Shown piece after piece: positions 1-7,437 of a DNA stretch of 64,000 nt (positions within the stretch are counted from its first letter, which is position 1; every line of letters begins with the position of its first letter). The notes under the pieces were generated by a model. That model was not told where the DNA came from. It saw only the letters and a program-made list of their open reading frames with translations, and did no database searches. The position numbers and the translations under genes are program-made. Location: positions 12,670 through 76,669 of the forward strand of contig JBJEPS010000026.1 in assembly GCA_051881355.1 (NCBI GenBank), read 5' to 3'. The stretch comes from Fimenecus sp051881355. Lineage in GTDB: Bacteria > Bacillota > Clostridia > Oscillospirales > Acutalibacteraceae.

Positions 1-50
1 CTCTACCTTAAAAATATATTTCGTGCCCGCCCGTGAATTTCAATGTAATT

Positions 51-112
51 TCGCGGAACGACATTTAGGTTGTTCCCTATGATTTGTAGGGGACACTTCC
101 CGTGTTCTGCGC
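51..112. repeat. palindromic intergenic module pair
   Basis: A GGAAC...GTTCC imperfect palindrome (about 55-76) is followed by TAGGGG and a second palindrome (CCCGTG...CGCGGG). It belongs to the same modular family seen near 9.0, 10.35, 17.2, 30.8, 32.9 and 60.4 kb. It sits just upstream of the promoter of the first gene. Confidence 0.6.
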
Positions 113-118
113 GGGAAT

Positions 119-147
119 TTGCATTTTCGGAAAAAATGTGTTATACT
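119..147 (+). promoter_or_regulatory. sigma-A promoter of the M23 peptidase gene
   Basis: A TTGCAT -35 (119-124) and TATACT -10 (142-147) are separated by 17 bp, about 65 bp before the chosen ATG. Confidence 0.6.
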
Positions 148-211
148 GCTTTGCATAATATTACTTTTTCACCTGCGCGCGCGGTTTACCGCACAGCAGA
201 AAGAAGGATTT

Positions 212-1918
212 ATGTTTGACAAGATCTACAAAAATATATATTATCTCGGCTTAAAAAGCGGCTATTTGATGCGGAACTTTTTTCGCTTCCTGTTTCGAAT
301 CATCAAAGTGCCGCTCAAGGCTGTCGGCGCACTGTTTACAGCACTGTTTTTGATGCTGACACGTGTGATTTCGAGCGCCGTGCACTTGGTGACAGATGAA
401 ACCAAAGAACTGTTTTCGGATATGCGCCGCGTGCGCACACGAATTCGCGATATTTGGAAAAACGACCGCAAAAACGCGCCGAAGCTCTTTTTTGATTATG
501 CGCGCAAGGCGTTCAGCCGCCACGGCATTGTGTTTCGCTTTGCCGTCAATACAGTGCTTCCGATTGCGGCGTTTGTGCTGCTGTGCGTGGTGATTGGGCA
601 ATATTCCAACCGCACGCTGGCGTTAGAGGTCACCTATAACGATTCGGTTATCGGTTATGTGGAAAGCGAAGCGGTATACCACGAGGCACAAGAACAGGCG
701 GCGGAACGGCTGGCGACGGCGGCAAAGGTGGAAAGCGCCACGGTCAGCGAATCCACGGGGTATGCGATAAAATCCGTCAAGCGCAGTGAATTGCGCGATG
801 CAGCGGTGCTGTGTGATGAAATTATTGAACGCAGCAACCGCAAGGTGACCAATGCCTGCGGCATTTATATTGATGATGTGTTTTTGTGTGCCGTCAAAAA
901 TGAAACAGACGCCACAGCGGTGTTTGACAATATCCTACGCAATTACGAAGTTGACGATGAAAACGCGGTGGTCGGTTTCGTAGAGGACATCTCCTATGTG
1001 CAGGGGCTGTATCCCGACAGCGTGGAAACCGTTTGGGACGCAAGCCGCCTTTCCGAACAGCTGGGCTCCAAAAAGAGCGCTGCACAGTATTATACAGTCG
1101 AGACGGGCGATACCATCTCGGGCATTGCACAGAAGTTTGGGCTGACTACGGCGAGGCTGTTTGAATTAAACCCGGGCGTCAGTGAGACGATTAAACTGGG
1201 GCAGCAGCTACTGATTTCGCGTGAGGTCAGTTATATTCAGGTGCAGGTGACCAAAACCGAAACCCGCACCGTGTCCGTACCATATCAAACGGTAAAAGAG
1301 GAAACCGCCAGCCTGTATTCCGGCACAAAACGTACCAAGCAAAAGGGCGTGGCGGGCGAACAGATTGTCACGGAGTTGGTCACTTATGTGGACGGTGTAC
1401 GGACTTCTGTGAAAGAGGTCTCACGCGAGACGACGCGCGAGCCGGTCAATGAAATTATTCAGGTTGGCACCAAAAAAGCCTCTTACGGCGGCTATTCCGG
1501 CTCGTATTCGACCACCAGTTACGGCGGACGTTTCATTTGGCCGGCAGTCGGGGCATATTCCATTTCGTCCGGCTTTGGCTATCGTAGCTCCGGTTTCCAC
1601 GGCGGGATTGATATTGTGAAACCCGGCGGCGGCAGCACCGGCGCACCGGTTGTGGCGGCAGGCAGCGGAACCGTGGTTACGGCGGGATATCATTCCAGCT
1701 ATGGGTATTATGTCATTATCAACCATGGGGACGGCGTGTCTACGCTGTATGCGCATATGCTGCGCGGTTCATTAAAGGTATCGGTTGGGCAGAAGGTTTC
1801 CGCCGGGCAGGCAATCGGCAATATCGGCTCGACGGGGAACGTTACCGGACCGCATTTGCATTTTGAAGTGCGCATCAACGGCAACCGTGTGAACCCCTTG
1901 CCGTATCTCGGTAGGTGA
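212..1918 (+). CDS. membrane-anchored LysM-G5-M23 murein peptidase
   Basis: This 568-residue protein is a predicted cell-wall endopeptidase. A basic cytoplasmic N-terminus leads to one membrane segment (about 111-130). An outside coil-rich stretch follows, then a LysM peptidoglycan-binding domain (about 292-336, YTVETGDTISGIAQKFG), a G5-like domain (about 345-422) and a C-terminal M23 LytM domain (about 450-563). The M23 zinc and catalytic residues are visible: H463 and D467 in GFHGGIDIV, H515 in YAHM, and HLH at 548-550, so an active metallopeptidase is expected. The start at 212 is preferred over the upstream TTG because AAGAAGGA lies just before it and the upstream codons overlap the promoter. 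It is monocistronic, with its own promoter and terminator. The family cleaves peptide cross-links during growth or division; the exact role here is inferred. Confidence 0.9.
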   Translation: MFDKIYKNIYYLGLKSGYLMRNFFRFLFRIIKVPLKAVGALFTALFLMLTRVISSAVHLVTDETKELFSDMRRVRTRIRDIWKNDRKNAPKLFFDYARKAFSRHGIVFRFAVNTVLPIAAFVLLCVVIGQYSNRTLALEVTYNDSVIGYVESEAVYHEAQEQAAERLATAAKVESATVSESTGYAIKSVKRSELRDAAVLCDEIIERSNRKVTNACGIYIDDVFLCAVKNETDATAVFDNILRNYEVDDENAVVGFVEDISYVQGLYPDSVETVWDASRLSEQLGSKKSAAQYYTVETGDTISGIAQKFGLTTARLFELNPGVSETIKLGQQLLISREVSYIQVQVTKTETRTVSVPYQTVKEETASLYSGTKRTKQKGVAGEQIVTELVTYVDGVRTSVKEVSRETTREPVNEIIQVGTKKASYGGYSGSYSTTSYGGRFIWPAVGAYSISSGFGYRSSGFHGGIDIVKPGGGSTGAPVVAAGSGTVVTAGYHSSYGYYVIINHGDGVSTLYAHMLRGSLKVSVGQKVSAGQAIGNIGSTGNVTGPHLHFEVRINGNRVNPLPYLGR

Positions 1919-1939
1919 ATTTTGTTTCCAACATCAACG

Positions 1940-1972
1940 GCACCGCATTGCTTCGGCTGTGCGGTGCTTTTT
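1940..1972 (+). terminator. rho-independent terminator after the M23 gene
   Basis: The stem GCACCGCA/TGCGGTGC (1940-1947 with 1960-1967) is followed by a run of T. Confidence 0.85.
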
Positions 1973-1986
1973 TACGGAGATGTGCC

Positions 1987-2031
1987 AAAAAAGACAAAGT
2001 CCCCATTGCCTTTCGGCGTGGAGACTTTGTC
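1987..2031 (-). terminator. terminator of the small minus-strand ORF
   Basis: A perfect 10-bp inverted repeat AGACAAAGTC/GACTTTGTCT (1992-2001 with 2022-2031) is followed on the minus strand by six T (1987-1992). It lies downstream of the 42-codon ORF at 2119-2247. Confidence 0.7.
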
Positions 2032-2118
2032 TTGCTATGAGTTGTGTATAAAAAAGAGAGGGGAAAACATATATGTAAACCCGCTTTCGCGGGAGCTTGT
2101 CGCGGTTGTGCCGCCCGC

Positions 2119-2247
2119 TTATACGCTGGTGGTCAGCGCAGTAAGCTGGATGGCTTTCCAAATCGAGCTCCAAGAGAATTTCTGATTTGCCAATTCGTCA
2201 ATCAGTTTCCGCTCATAGGCTTCTTTGCTTTCGTAATATCCTATCAT
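2119..2247 (-). CDS. small protein of unknown function (42 aa)
   Basis: I do not recognise this protein. Its ATG at 2247 is preceded by a strong AAAGGAG site and by a -35/-10 pair (TTGACA, 17 bp, TAAGAT; 2307-2279), and it is followed by hairpins with T-runs. The product starts MIGYYESKEAYERK: a charged N-terminal half, then an amphipathic W/I/L-rich half (SWSSIWKAIQLTALTTSV) with no clear signal peptide. The full set of expression signals argues for a real gene, although a regulatory leader peptide is possible. Confidence 0.55.
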   Translation of the reverse strand: MIGYYESKEAYERKLIDELANQKFSWSSIWKAIQLTALTTSV

Positions 2248-2278
2248 TCTTGTCACTCCTTTCCTTTGATTTGTCTGT

Positions 2279-2307
2279 ATCTTACACCTGTTTGACATAT
2301 TTGTCAA
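2279..2307 (-). promoter_or_regulatory. promoter with palindromic -35 region
   Basis: On the minus strand, TTGACA, a 17-bp spacer and TAAGAT precede the small ORF. The -35 is half of an inverted repeat TTGACA-N4-TGTCAA (2292-2307), which could be a repressor site. Confidence 0.55.
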
Positions 2308-2464
2308 GTGTTTTTGCACAAAAATTTTTTTAATTTTTTGTTGATTATACCTATCAAATTTCGACATAAACTTTGCACAAGAAAATAAAAACGTTGAATT
2401 ATCAAAGAACATGGTAAAAGAAAACGGAATTTTAGCGAATTACAATTCACCAAAAATATTTTTA

Positions 2465-3517
2465 CTATTCGGTAAAATGACGAAATTCGAAAAAGTGCGA
2501 TAATAAATCGTTTTCTGTATGGGACAGGGCAGTGCGGTCGGTGTGCGCTTCCGCGAAGCGCTGTATCGCGTTGCGTGCTTCAGTAGCTTCATACAGCGAA
2601 AAAACGGCACACTCCAGTGCTTCCGACACGGCGGCTTGCCGCTTTTGCAACTCCGGCAGTACGGCGCGCGCCATATCTCGCTTGATGAAACGGCTTGCCC
2701 CCAATACGCCATAGGCGCGAAACGGGAAAGGATGCAAGTCGTTTTCTGTGAAAAATGCAATGCCGCAGTCCGGTAAAACCAAATGCACGGGCACGTTGGT
2801 CAGCGGCGCGGTGTAAAGCTGCGTATCGAACCCGATTTCGGTACATGCAGTGCACAGTCCTTGTAAAAACACGGGCGAAACGCCGCCGTATGCGTCGCGA
2901 ATGACTGCCGTACGGATACCTCTTTTCTGAAACGGACTGTAAACCGTATGTATGCCCCACGCCGTGACTGTGCTTAAGCTGCGGCGGCACAGGACTTTTC
3001 CATGCGCTTTTTTTGCTGTCGGCGCGGCTTGCAAAACTTCGAGCACCGCACGAAAAATCCGCGCACGGTCGATATAGTTCCCAAGCGTATCCGCGTTTTC
3101 CTGTTGTGCGTGGGCGGCGGTGCGCAACAGCAAGTCGGCACGTGCCTCGGCTTGTGCTGCCCTTGCAAGCAGGACACCGTGCTCTGCGCCCGTTTCGGGT
3201 CGGACAGAAGTAAATGCGGGTGCCGTATAGCGCTTTGCATGCGGATATTTCGCGCAAAGTGTGGGAAAATAGTCTGCATCGACTGCAAATCGGTGTTGTT
3301 GCGGAAGATAGAGTGCCACTGTCCTTGCGGCGCTGTGAGCGTGCAGTACGCGCATATACGGCAGCTTGTATGCCGCCGCATTTTTTAAAAGTGCTGCAAA
3401 CAGTTTTTGCTTTGCCCACACATTTTCTCCTTGCAAAAAGAAGAAATCCGCGGTGCCGGCGGTTGGGAATGCGGCGGAAAAAGCAGAAAAATCTCCCGTA
3501 CAGAAAAAAGTATCCAA
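2465..3517 (-). CDS. PRK06851-like protein with degenerate P-loops
   Basis: About 350 residues. The two-halved plan recalls the Firmicute PRK06851 family of duplicated P-loop ATPases. The segment FFLQGENVWAKQKLFAALL lies where the family has hydrophobic-G-x-PGTGKST. The second half keeps the family-like run GFDTQLYTA...VHLVLPDCGIAFFTENDLHP, but its P-loop position reads AVIRDAYGGVS. Neither half has a GKS/GKT, so ATP hydrolysis is unlikely if the assignment holds. No membrane segment is seen. The start is uncertain: TTG at 3517 follows GGGGGTG, while codons up to 3532 lack an SD. It is divergent from the aldolase gene. The family call comes from memory of its pattern and is moderate. Confidence 0.6.
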   Translation of the reverse strand: MDTFFCTGDFSAFSAAFPTAGTADFFFLQGENVWAKQKLFAALLKNAAAYKLPYMRVLHAHSAARTVALYLPQQHRFAVDADYFPTLCAKYPHAKRYTAPAFTSVRPETGAEHGVLLARAAQAEARADLLLRTAAHAQQENADTLGNYIDRARIFRAVLEVLQAAPTAKKAHGKVLCRRSLSTVTAWGIHTVYSPFQKRGIRTAVIRDAYGGVSPVFLQGLCTACTEIGFDTQLYTAPLTNVPVHLVLPDCGIAFFTENDLHPFPFRAYGVLGASRFIKRDMARAVLPELQKRQAAVSEALECAVFSLYEATEARNAIQRFAEAHTDRTALSHTENDLLSHFFEFRHFTE

Positions 3518-3568
3518 ATCTTTCACCCCCAAAACAGTATATTTCGGCTTTTTGCGGGATGTTACGGT

Positions 3569-3597
3569 TTGACAACCTTTTCACGATATTGTATAAT
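3569..3597 (+). promoter_or_regulatory. consensus sigma-A promoter of fba
   Basis: TTGACA (3569-3574), a 17-bp spacer and TATAAT (3592-3597) make a near-perfect strong promoter, fitting a highly expressed glycolytic gene. Confidence 0.85.
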
Positions 3598-3641
3598 AAT
3601 TGCAAATGCGAATTCTCGTATCAAATTAAGGAGTGAAAAAT

Positions 3642-4577
3642 ATGCCTTTAGTAACCACAACCGAAATGTTCAAAAAAGCTTATGAGGGCGGCTATGCCAT
3701 CGGCGCTTTTAACGTGAACAACATGGAAATCATTCAGGGGATTACCCGCGCGGCGAAGAAACTCAACGCACCGGTCATTCTGCAGTGCTCTGCAGGCGCC
3801 AGAAAGTACGCTTCGCACGACTATCTTGTGGCGATGGTCAAAGCGGCAGCGGAGGAAACCGGTCTGCCGATTGCTTTGCACCTTGACCACGGTCCGGATT
3901 TTGAAACCTGCAAATCCTGCATTGACGGCGGCTTCACCTCTGTGATGATTGACGGCAGCCACCTGCCGTACGAGGAGAATGTGGCGCTGACGAAAAAGGT
4001 TGTTGATTATGCACATGCGCACGGCGTTGTTGTCGAGGGCGAGCTCGGTCAGCTTGCCGGCATTGAGGACGATGTCAATGTCAGTGCAGAAGATGCAAAC
4101 TTCACTAAGCCCGAACAGGTGTACGATTTCGTAACCAGAACCGGTGTGGATTCGCTGGCAATTGCCATCGGTACCAGCCACGGCGCATACAAATTCAAAC
4201 CCGGTCAGAAGCCCCAGCTTCGGTTTGATATTCTCAAAGAAGTTGCGGAAAAGCTGCCCGGCTTCCCGATTGTGCTGCACGGTGCAAGCTCCGTCAACCA
4301 GGACGATGTCAAAACCATCAATGCATTCGGCGGTCAGATGCCCGACGCCATCGGCATTCCGGAAGATATGCTTCGCGAAGCGGCTTCTATGGCAGTTTGC
4401 AAAATCAATGTGGACTCCGATATCCGTATTGCCATGACCGCGGCAATTCGTAAGCACTTTGCGGAGAACCCGACCCACTTTGACCCCAGACAGTACCTGA
4501 CCCCTGCAAGAGATGCGATTGAAGGCGTGGTTTCGCACAAAATTGAAACCGTCCTCGGCTGTGCAGGCAAGGCGTAA
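3642..4577 (+). CDS. fba: class II fructose-bisphosphate aldolase
   Basis: This 311-residue enzyme splits fructose-1,6-bisphosphate into dihydroxyacetone phosphate and glyceraldehyde-3-phosphate in the cytoplasm. Class II features are visible: the zinc ligand region IALHLDHG (D82, H83), the acidic segment VVVEGELGQLAG, H180 in GTSHGAYK, H213 in VLHGASS, and the phosphate-binding KINVDSDIR near 254-262. Length and order fit the family. ATG 3642 follows AAGGAG at ideal distance; the GTG at 3633 overlaps the SD. The gene is monocistronic between a consensus promoter and a terminator. Confidence 0.95.
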   Translation: MPLVTTTEMFKKAYEGGYAIGAFNVNNMEIIQGITRAAKKLNAPVILQCSAGARKYASHDYLVAMVKAAAEETGLPIALHLDHGPDFETCKSCIDGGFTSVMIDGSHLPYEENVALTKKVVDYAHAHGVVVEGELGQLAGIEDDVNVSAEDANFTKPEQVYDFVTRTGVDSLAIAIGTSHGAYKFKPGQKPQLRFDILKEVAEKLPGFPIVLHGASSVNQDDVKTINAFGGQMPDAIGIPEDMLREAASMAVCKINVDSDIRIAMTAAIRKHFAENPTHFDPRQYLTPARDAIEGVVSHKIETVLGCAGKA

Positions 4578-4592
4578 TTGATAAAATAAAGC

Positions 4593-4628
4593 AAAACGGC
4601 ACATCGCTTTCGGTGTGTCGTTTTTTCT
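4593..4628 (+). terminator. terminator after fba
   Basis: The stem AACGGCACA...TGTGTCGTT with a CTTTCG-type loop is followed by TTTTTTCTTTTT. Confidence 0.8.
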
Positions 4629-4748
4629 TTTTCAGCAAAATGTACTATAAAAAATCAACAAAATTGTTTAATTTTTCTATGAAAAAATCGACAAAAACCC
4701 CGACAAAAATTCTATGAAAAAGGACTTTTATTTTGGCGGTGACGGTGG

Positions 4749-4754
4749 TATAAT
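4749..4754 (+). promoter_or_regulatory. extended -10 promoter of murA
   Basis: TGGTATAAT provides a TGn-extended -10 box about 100 bp before the murA start. No good -35 is seen at the right distance. Confidence 0.5.
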
Positions 4755-4849
4755 AATAAAGTCTAATTCCGCGTGTTTTTACGCGTCTTTTTTTGATTTT
4801 TTCTTTTTTGTGAACATAGAATAGATTTGGATTAGGGAGTGAGCCGTCT

Positions 4850-6145
4850 TTGGAAAAATTCGTGATTACCGGCGGTCAGCGCCTGACCGGCGAGGTTACG
4901 GTCAGCGGCGCAAAAAATGCGGTTGTTGCCATTCTCCCCGCAACGATTTTGGCGGAGGATGTCTGCAGAATTGAAAATATTCCGAACATCAGCGATGTTT
5001 CGGCGATGATAAAAATTCTAAAAAATATGGGCGCGGAGATTAAATATATCAACAAAACCACGCTCGAAATCGATACACGGCATATTCGTTCTTACGTTGT
5101 GGAGCATGAGCTGACAAAGCAACTGCGCGCTTCGTATTATTTAATCGGCGCGCTCATCGGGCGTTTTCACCGTGCCGAGGTCGCCATGCCCGGCGGCTGT
5201 TATTTGGGGCTTCGCCCAATTGACCAACACATCAAGGGCTTTGAGGCACTTGGTGCGGAAGTCACCATGGAAGAAAATGCAATGGTGCATTGCAGCGCCG
5301 ACCGCCTTTTGGGCAATTCCGTGTATTTGGATGTGGTTTCCGTCGGCGCCACCATCAATGTGATGTTAGCCGCCGTGAAGGCGCGCGGGCTTACCGTGAT
5401 TGAAAATGCTGCGAAAGAGCCGCATATCGTCGATTTGGCAAACTTTTTAAATACGATGGGCGCCGATGTGCGCGGCGCAGGTACAGATGTCATTAAAATT
5501 CGCGGCGTGGAAAGCTTGCACGGCTGTGAATATTCCATTATTCCCGACCAAATCGAGGCGGGCACCTATATGGTTGCCGCCGCGGCAACGCGCGGTGACG
5601 TGTTGGTGAAAAATGTCATTCCGAAGCACTTGGAGTCCATTACCGCAAAGCTCATTGAGGCGGGCGCAACTGTGATTGAGGACGACGAGGCTGTGCGCGT
5701 GATTATGAACAAACGCCCCGGGCACTGCAATATCAAAACGATGCCGCATCCGGGCTTCCCGACCGATATGCAGCCGCAGTTTTCCACCTTACTTTGTCTT
5801 TCCGAGGGAACGAGCTTTGTTTCCGAAAGCGTGTGGGACAACCGCTTCCGCTATGCAGAGCAGTTACAAAGAATGGGTGCGAATATCCATGTGAACGGCA
5901 AAACCGCCGTCATTGAAGGTGTGGAATCCTTAAAGGGCGCACCGGTACGTGCGGACGATTTGCGTGCGGGCGCGGCAATGCTGATTGCGGCAATGGCGGC
6001 AAACGGCGTGACGGAGCTGGAAGAAATTCAGCATATTGAACGCGGCTATGAGAATGTGGTGGACAAGTTCCGCTCGTTGGGCGCAAAAATTGAGCGCCGC
6101 AGCTTCCCTGATGACGACGAAAAAGTGCAAATGCACGCGGGGTAA
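4850..6145 (+). CDS. murA: UDP-N-acetylglucosamine 1-carboxyvinyltransferase (MurA)
   Basis: This 431-residue protein catalyses the first committed step of peptidoglycan synthesis, transferring enolpyruvate from PEP to UDP-GlcNAc. K22 and N23 in SGAKNA and the active-site cysteine C117 in MPGGCYLGLRP are present. The cysteine form is the fosfomycin-sensitive type. The full length fits the two-domain inside-out barrel fold. The start is a TTG at 4850: AGGGAG lies about 9 nt upstream and no ATG is suitably placed. It ends at a bidirectional terminator shared with the convergent lexA. Confidence 0.95.
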   Translation: MEKFVITGGQRLTGEVTVSGAKNAVVAILPATILAEDVCRIENIPNISDVSAMIKILKNMGAEIKYINKTTLEIDTRHIRSYVVEHELTKQLRASYYLIGALIGRFHRAEVAMPGGCYLGLRPIDQHIKGFEALGAEVTMEENAMVHCSADRLLGNSVYLDVVSVGATINVMLAAVKARGLTVIENAAKEPHIVDLANFLNTMGADVRGAGTDVIKIRGVESLHGCEYSIIPDQIEAGTYMVAAAATRGDVLVKNVIPKHLESITAKLIEAGATVIEDDEAVRVIMNKRPGHCNIKTMPHPGFPTDMQPQFSTLLCLSEGTSFVSESVWDNRFRYAEQLQRMGANIHVNGKTAVIEGVESLKGAPVRADDLRAGAAMLIAAMAANGVTELEEIQHIERGYENVVDKFRSLGAKIERRSFPDDDEKVQMHAG

Positions 6146-6160
6146 TGATTTGTTTGCAAA

Positions 6161-6188
6161 AAAAGCACCGAATTCCTTCGGTGCTTTT
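6161..6188. terminator. bidirectional terminator between murA and lexA
   Basis: The perfect stem AAAAGCACCGAA/TTCGGTGCTTTT with a TTCC loop has T-runs on both strands between convergent genes. Confidence 0.85.
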
Positions 6189-6206
6189 GTTTTATCTTGT
6201 GGGCGT

Positions 6207-6797
6207 TTAATAATATCGCATCAAGGCGACAACCTTGCCGAGCACGATGACCTCTTTGGACAAAATCGGTGCATACGCGTCGTTCTCAGGCTGTAAGCGA
6301 AAATGGTCCTTTTCCTTATAAAATCGCTTGACGGTGGCTTCGTCCTCGAGCATAGCAACAACAATTTCGCCGTTTTCGGCGACCGGCGTTTTTTCCACAA
6401 TCACAATATCGCCGTTTAAAATGCCGGCGTTGATCATACTGTCGCCGCGCACATGCAGGGCGAAGAGCGGTTTGTCTTTGGACACATGCCCGCTGTACGG
6501 CAGGTAGCTTTCGATTTGCTCGACCGCCAAAATCGGCACGCCGGCGGTAACGGTACCTAAAAGCGGAACGCTTGTGACATTGTCAGCTTCGCTGCGCACC
6601 CGTATAGAACGCTTCAGCATTGGGTCACGTTCAATAAAACCCGCTTCCTCGAGCGCGTCCAGGTTAGCCTGCACGGAGGAGGTGGATTTCAGCCCCACAG
6701 CCGCACCGATTTCACGCACTGAAGGCGGAATGCCGCTTTGGCTTCGCTCCAAAAGAAACTCATAAATCTTTTTTTGCGTTTTGTTAATTGTATTCAT
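6207..6797 (-). CDS. lexA: SOS repressor LexA
   Basis: This 196-residue protein is the SOS repressor and self-cleaving serine protease. An N-terminal winged helix (about 1-65, with PSVREIGAAVGLKS as recognition region) is joined to an S24 domain. The cleavage site A85-G86 lies in VTAGVP, the nucleophile S120 in RGDSM and the general base K157 in ATVKRF. ATG 6797 follows GGAGG; a longer ORF exists upstream but has no SD and covers the operators. Two 12-bp boxes upstream indicate autoregulation. Confidence 0.95.
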   Translation of the reverse strand: MNTINKTQKKIYEFLLERSQSGIPPSVREIGAAVGLKSTSSVQANLDALEEAGFIERDPMLKRSIRVRSEADNVTSVPLLGTVTAGVPILAVEQIESYLPYSGHVSKDKPLFALHVRGDSMINAGILNGDIVIVEKTPVAENGEIVVAMLEDEATVKRFYKEKDHFRLQPENDAYAPILSKEVIVLGKVVALMRYY

Positions 6798-6855
6798 AAA
6801 ATAGCCTCCGAAAATCAGAATGGAATGGTTTTCAGTTTTATGTAAGTTTATCATA

Positions 6856-6888
6856 GCACAAATGTTCTGAAATTGCAAACATTTGTTT
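6856..6888 (-). promoter_or_regulatory. tandem LexA (SOS) boxes
   Basis: Two sites resemble the Gram-positive GAAC-N4-GTTC operator: GCACAAATGTTC at 6856-6867 (GAACATTTGTGC on the minus strand) and AAACATTTGTTT at 6877-6888. Their centres are 21 bp apart, two helical turns, directly upstream of lexA. Confidence 0.65.
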
Positions 6889-6991
6889 GTTTTTTTGCAA
6901 AAAAAGTTTGTTTTTTCGTGTTTTTTTTCTTATTTCTAAAAATATGACGAATTTTTCAACACTTGTTCACAGTTTATTCACAATTCCCCAG

Positions 6992-6997
6992 TATAGT
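6992..6997 (+). promoter_or_regulatory. -10 box of the candidate small RNA
   Basis: TATAGT at 6992-6997 lies 7 nt before the first hairpin base at 7004. The -35 is poor (TTCACA-like repeats at 6966 and 6977 are off-spacing), so the promoter strength is uncertain. Confidence 0.4.
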
Positions 6998-7003
6998 ATA
7001 TCT

Positions 7004-7119
7004 GTGCTCGACAGGGCGGGTGCCGCAACCCGACCGACGGAGCACTTTATACCCCCTCCTCAAGCAACCCCTCAATTAGGAAAAGCCTCGGTACCGCAAC
7101 CGAGGCTTTTCCTATTTTT
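7004..7119 (+). ncRNA. candidate C-rich trans-acting small RNA
   Basis: About 115 nt with no plausible ORF. Stem-loop 1 has an outer stem GTGCTC/GAGCAC (7004-7009 with 7040-7045) and an inner stem closing on GGGT-GCCGCA-ACCC (7014-7035). A single-stranded C-rich stretch follows with CCCCCTCCTC (7051-7060) and CCCCTC, both able to pair with Shine-Dalgarno sequences. It ends in a perfect 15-bp terminator hairpin (7078-7092 with 7099-7113) and T-run. Both hairpins share almost the same apical 12-mer, GGTRCCGCAACC. This layout matches Firmicute antisense regulators with C-rich loops, but I cannot name a known RNA family. Confidence 0.55.
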
Positions 7120-7130
7120 TGCGGTGATTT

Positions 7131-7152
7131 TACGGGGGCAAGCTCTTGCCTT
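7131..7152. repeat. palindromic intergenic module
   Basis: TTTTACGG is followed by GGCAAG...CTTGCC, the same lead-in and hairpin plan as the modules near 9.0 and 10.35 kb. The rest of 7153-7340 holds nothing I recognise. Confidence 0.45.
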
Positions 7153-7343
7153 ATCGTATCAATTTCTATTTTTCCATTTTTTGTATTTATCCACGTTGCG
7201 TTTTGCAAGTTTTCACGGGCAGTGAACCACAATTCACGGATTGGGCGTATATTTTTTTGCCGAAAAAAGGTGAATTCGCTTTGTTTCTGTGATTTTTCAC
7301 AAAAATATGCAAATCCTAAAAATGAATTTTTACGGCACGGCAC

Positions 7344-7372
7344 TTGCATTCTGCGCTTTATCGTAGTAAAAT
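7344..7372 (+). promoter_or_regulatory. putative gdhA promoter
   Basis: TTGCAT (7344-7349), 17 bp and TAAAAT (7367-7372). A TATAAT at 7388-7393 is an alternative -10 but lacks a -35. Confidence 0.45.
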
Positions 7373-7437
7373 AGCAAAGCAATAAATTATAATGGTGTAT
7401 TTCATATGGAAATGCATGCACAAAAGGAGAAAAAACA

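Noticed and set aside
1922..2185. An 87-codon plus-strand frame after the M23 gene
   Set aside because: It begins inside the terminator hairpin and has no SD; the minus-strand 42-codon ORF has far better signals.
3648..4604. A 318-codon frame antisense to fba
   Set aside because: It lies fully opposite a clear aldolase gene with a consensus promoter; the antisense frame has no SD or recognisable product.
7078..7113. Hairpin read as an attenuator of gdhA
   Set aside because: It lies about 325 bp before gdhA, and a separate promoter-like pair lies between them, so a small-RNA terminator is the better reading.
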